DNA of 43,123 nt, from contig WTXG01000288.1 of assembly GCA_022496185.1 (NCBI GenBank), positions 1-43,123 of the forward strand. The letters run 5' to 3'. Below, piece after piece: positions 42,491 through 43,123 of this stretch. Each line of letters opens with the position of its first letter. Position 1 is the stretch's first letter. The DNA is from Multifurca ochricompacta (lineage: Eukaryota; Basidiomycota; Agaricomycetes; Russulales; Russulaceae). The translations under genes and the position numbers were made by a program. The notes under the pieces are model-generated. The model was not told where the DNA came from and did not search any database. It saw only the letters and a list, made by a program, of their open reading frames with translations.

Positions 42491-43078
42491 TGTTACGTCC
42501 GGTGTGGGACATTCCACACGACTTGTGTGACAGCGTGCTAAGTGGGTTCGGATAAGAGACCAATAAGATCCCTTGGAGTTTAGAGGTTGTGAGTCAAAGT
42601 CCAAGAGGCTGTACTCTAAGACAATGTTGAGCAGAAAGTGCCGAAAGCACTGAGACAGGCAGACGTCAAGAGACAAAGGGGAAGTCCAGAAGACAAGCAC
42701 CAATGTATTCAATAAGTCGAGTCTGAGGTCTACAAGGTAGCTACAGTGGGCTTATATATGTAATGAGTGGGCGTCTAAAGATAAGATAAGCTAGAGTCAT
42801 GTGGGCCCGAATATATGAAAGCGGAGGGCGTAAAGCCATGCTTCTGATAGGGAATTAAGTAAGTGTCTGGTCATAAAGATAAAGGATAAGAGATAAGCAA
42901 CGGTAGGCCAAACATAGGTACAGTGATACAAACAGAAACAAAGACAGTCACGGGGAAGGGAGCAGGGCACGTGAGGGGTCCCACAATGGAGACGTGATCT
43001 GGTAGTGAAGAGTAGGCAGCAAGGAGGGGTCATCGTTGGGTAAGAAGAAAAAGACAGGAAGAGACGGGGTTCGTAACA
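42491..43078 (-). repeat. E3 5' LTR (588 bp)
   Basis: The promoter LTR of E3. It holds the TATA box (42758-42751) and the predicted start (42724) and is followed by the second ATACG. Right of it, 43084-43123 is flanking sequence without a feature I can identify. Confidence 0.95.
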
Positions 43079-43123
43079 ATACGGCATGAGGTACAGAAGC
43101 AGATCACGTGACAGTAAGGTTTG

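Larger units (their letters stand above)
40960..42492 (-). pseudogene. E3 Gag, frameshifted
   Basis: The capsid and knuckle part (41739-40960) has NEQIESGRCTT, RFKDTFTDGQAKQKA and CFRCKAQGHMSREC. One base is missing near 41775, splitting it from 41951-41769. The N-terminal extension (YYVYHEGRYQPVEYD region) is read in another frame, which requires the same -1 step as in E1. Another base is missing near 42170. The N-terminal frame again has GTG before the conserved ASSRSQ. Confidence 0.75.
35607..43078 (-). mobile_element. Gypsy E3: full-length chromovirus with third ORF
   Basis: The element is 7472 bp with LTRs 35607-36195 (589 bp) and 42491-43078 (588 bp) and a perfect duplication ATACG (35602-35606, 43079-43083). 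The layout is as in E1. The LTRs differ by one indel and 14 substitutions, every one a CpG transition. The coding region has CGA to TGA stops and many one-base deletions, densest at 38700-39850. E3 is a different subfamily from E1. Confidence 0.95.

Overview
The window is fungal, most probably from a mushroom-forming basidiomycete (Agaricomycete). The evidence is a host gene with introns of about 50 bp and the NB-ARC/TPR receptor type common in those fungi, set among Ty3/gypsy chromoviruses, Ty1/copia elements and a Tc1-like element. I cannot name the species. About 80% of the window is transposon sequence, and only one host gene is firmly supported.

Left third (1-15577). A plus-strand copia element (copia-1) is split by a nearly intact gypsy element, E1 (504-7968, minus strand, 582-bp LTRs, duplicated target TTGAT). 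Downstream lie the 3' LTR of copia-1, an old gypsy solo LTR (11019-12119) holding a copia solo LTR (11460-11976), a degenerate minisatellite holding another copia solo LTR (12763-13277), and a TA-flanked non-autonomous DNA element rich in GGGTAC-type repeats (13513-14938).

Middle (15578-20331). A minus-strand, seven-exon STAND/NLR-type gene has an N-terminal helical domain, an NB-ARC P-loop NTPase and a TPR array of nearly identical 40-residue units. Beside it, on the plus strand, is a weakly supported spliced gene of unknown function.

Right half (20377-43123). This is a nested stack. A gypsy LTR remnant is hit by copia-3, and copia-3 by gypsy E2. E2 holds a fold-back Tc1 element with 741-bp inverted arms, and that element holds copia-2 almost exactly at its centre of symmetry. 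E2 also holds a gypsy solo LTR and an unidentified fragment, and that fragment is hit by gypsy E3 (35607-43078, duplicated target ATACG).

How the elements work. The gypsy elements share one plan: LTR, self-priming site, Gag with a long AUG-free leader, a -1 frameshift at G GAT TTT, Pol (protease, RT, RNase H, integrase, chromodomain), then a third ORF in the env position, a purine tract and the LTR. The third ORF encodes a coiled coil plus zinc knuckles and is conserved at protein level between diverged copies. In five gypsy LTRs the TATA box lies 34-35 nt before an 11-mer (or a one-base variant of it) that pairs with the primer site in the complete elements. In three copia families a 10-11 bp hairpin begins 27-29 nt after the TATA box. 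All 19 substitutions between paired LTRs are CpG transitions, which points to methylation-driven decay. The best candidates for something undescribed are the third gypsy ORF, the promoter-proximal hairpins and the AUG-free extended Gag.
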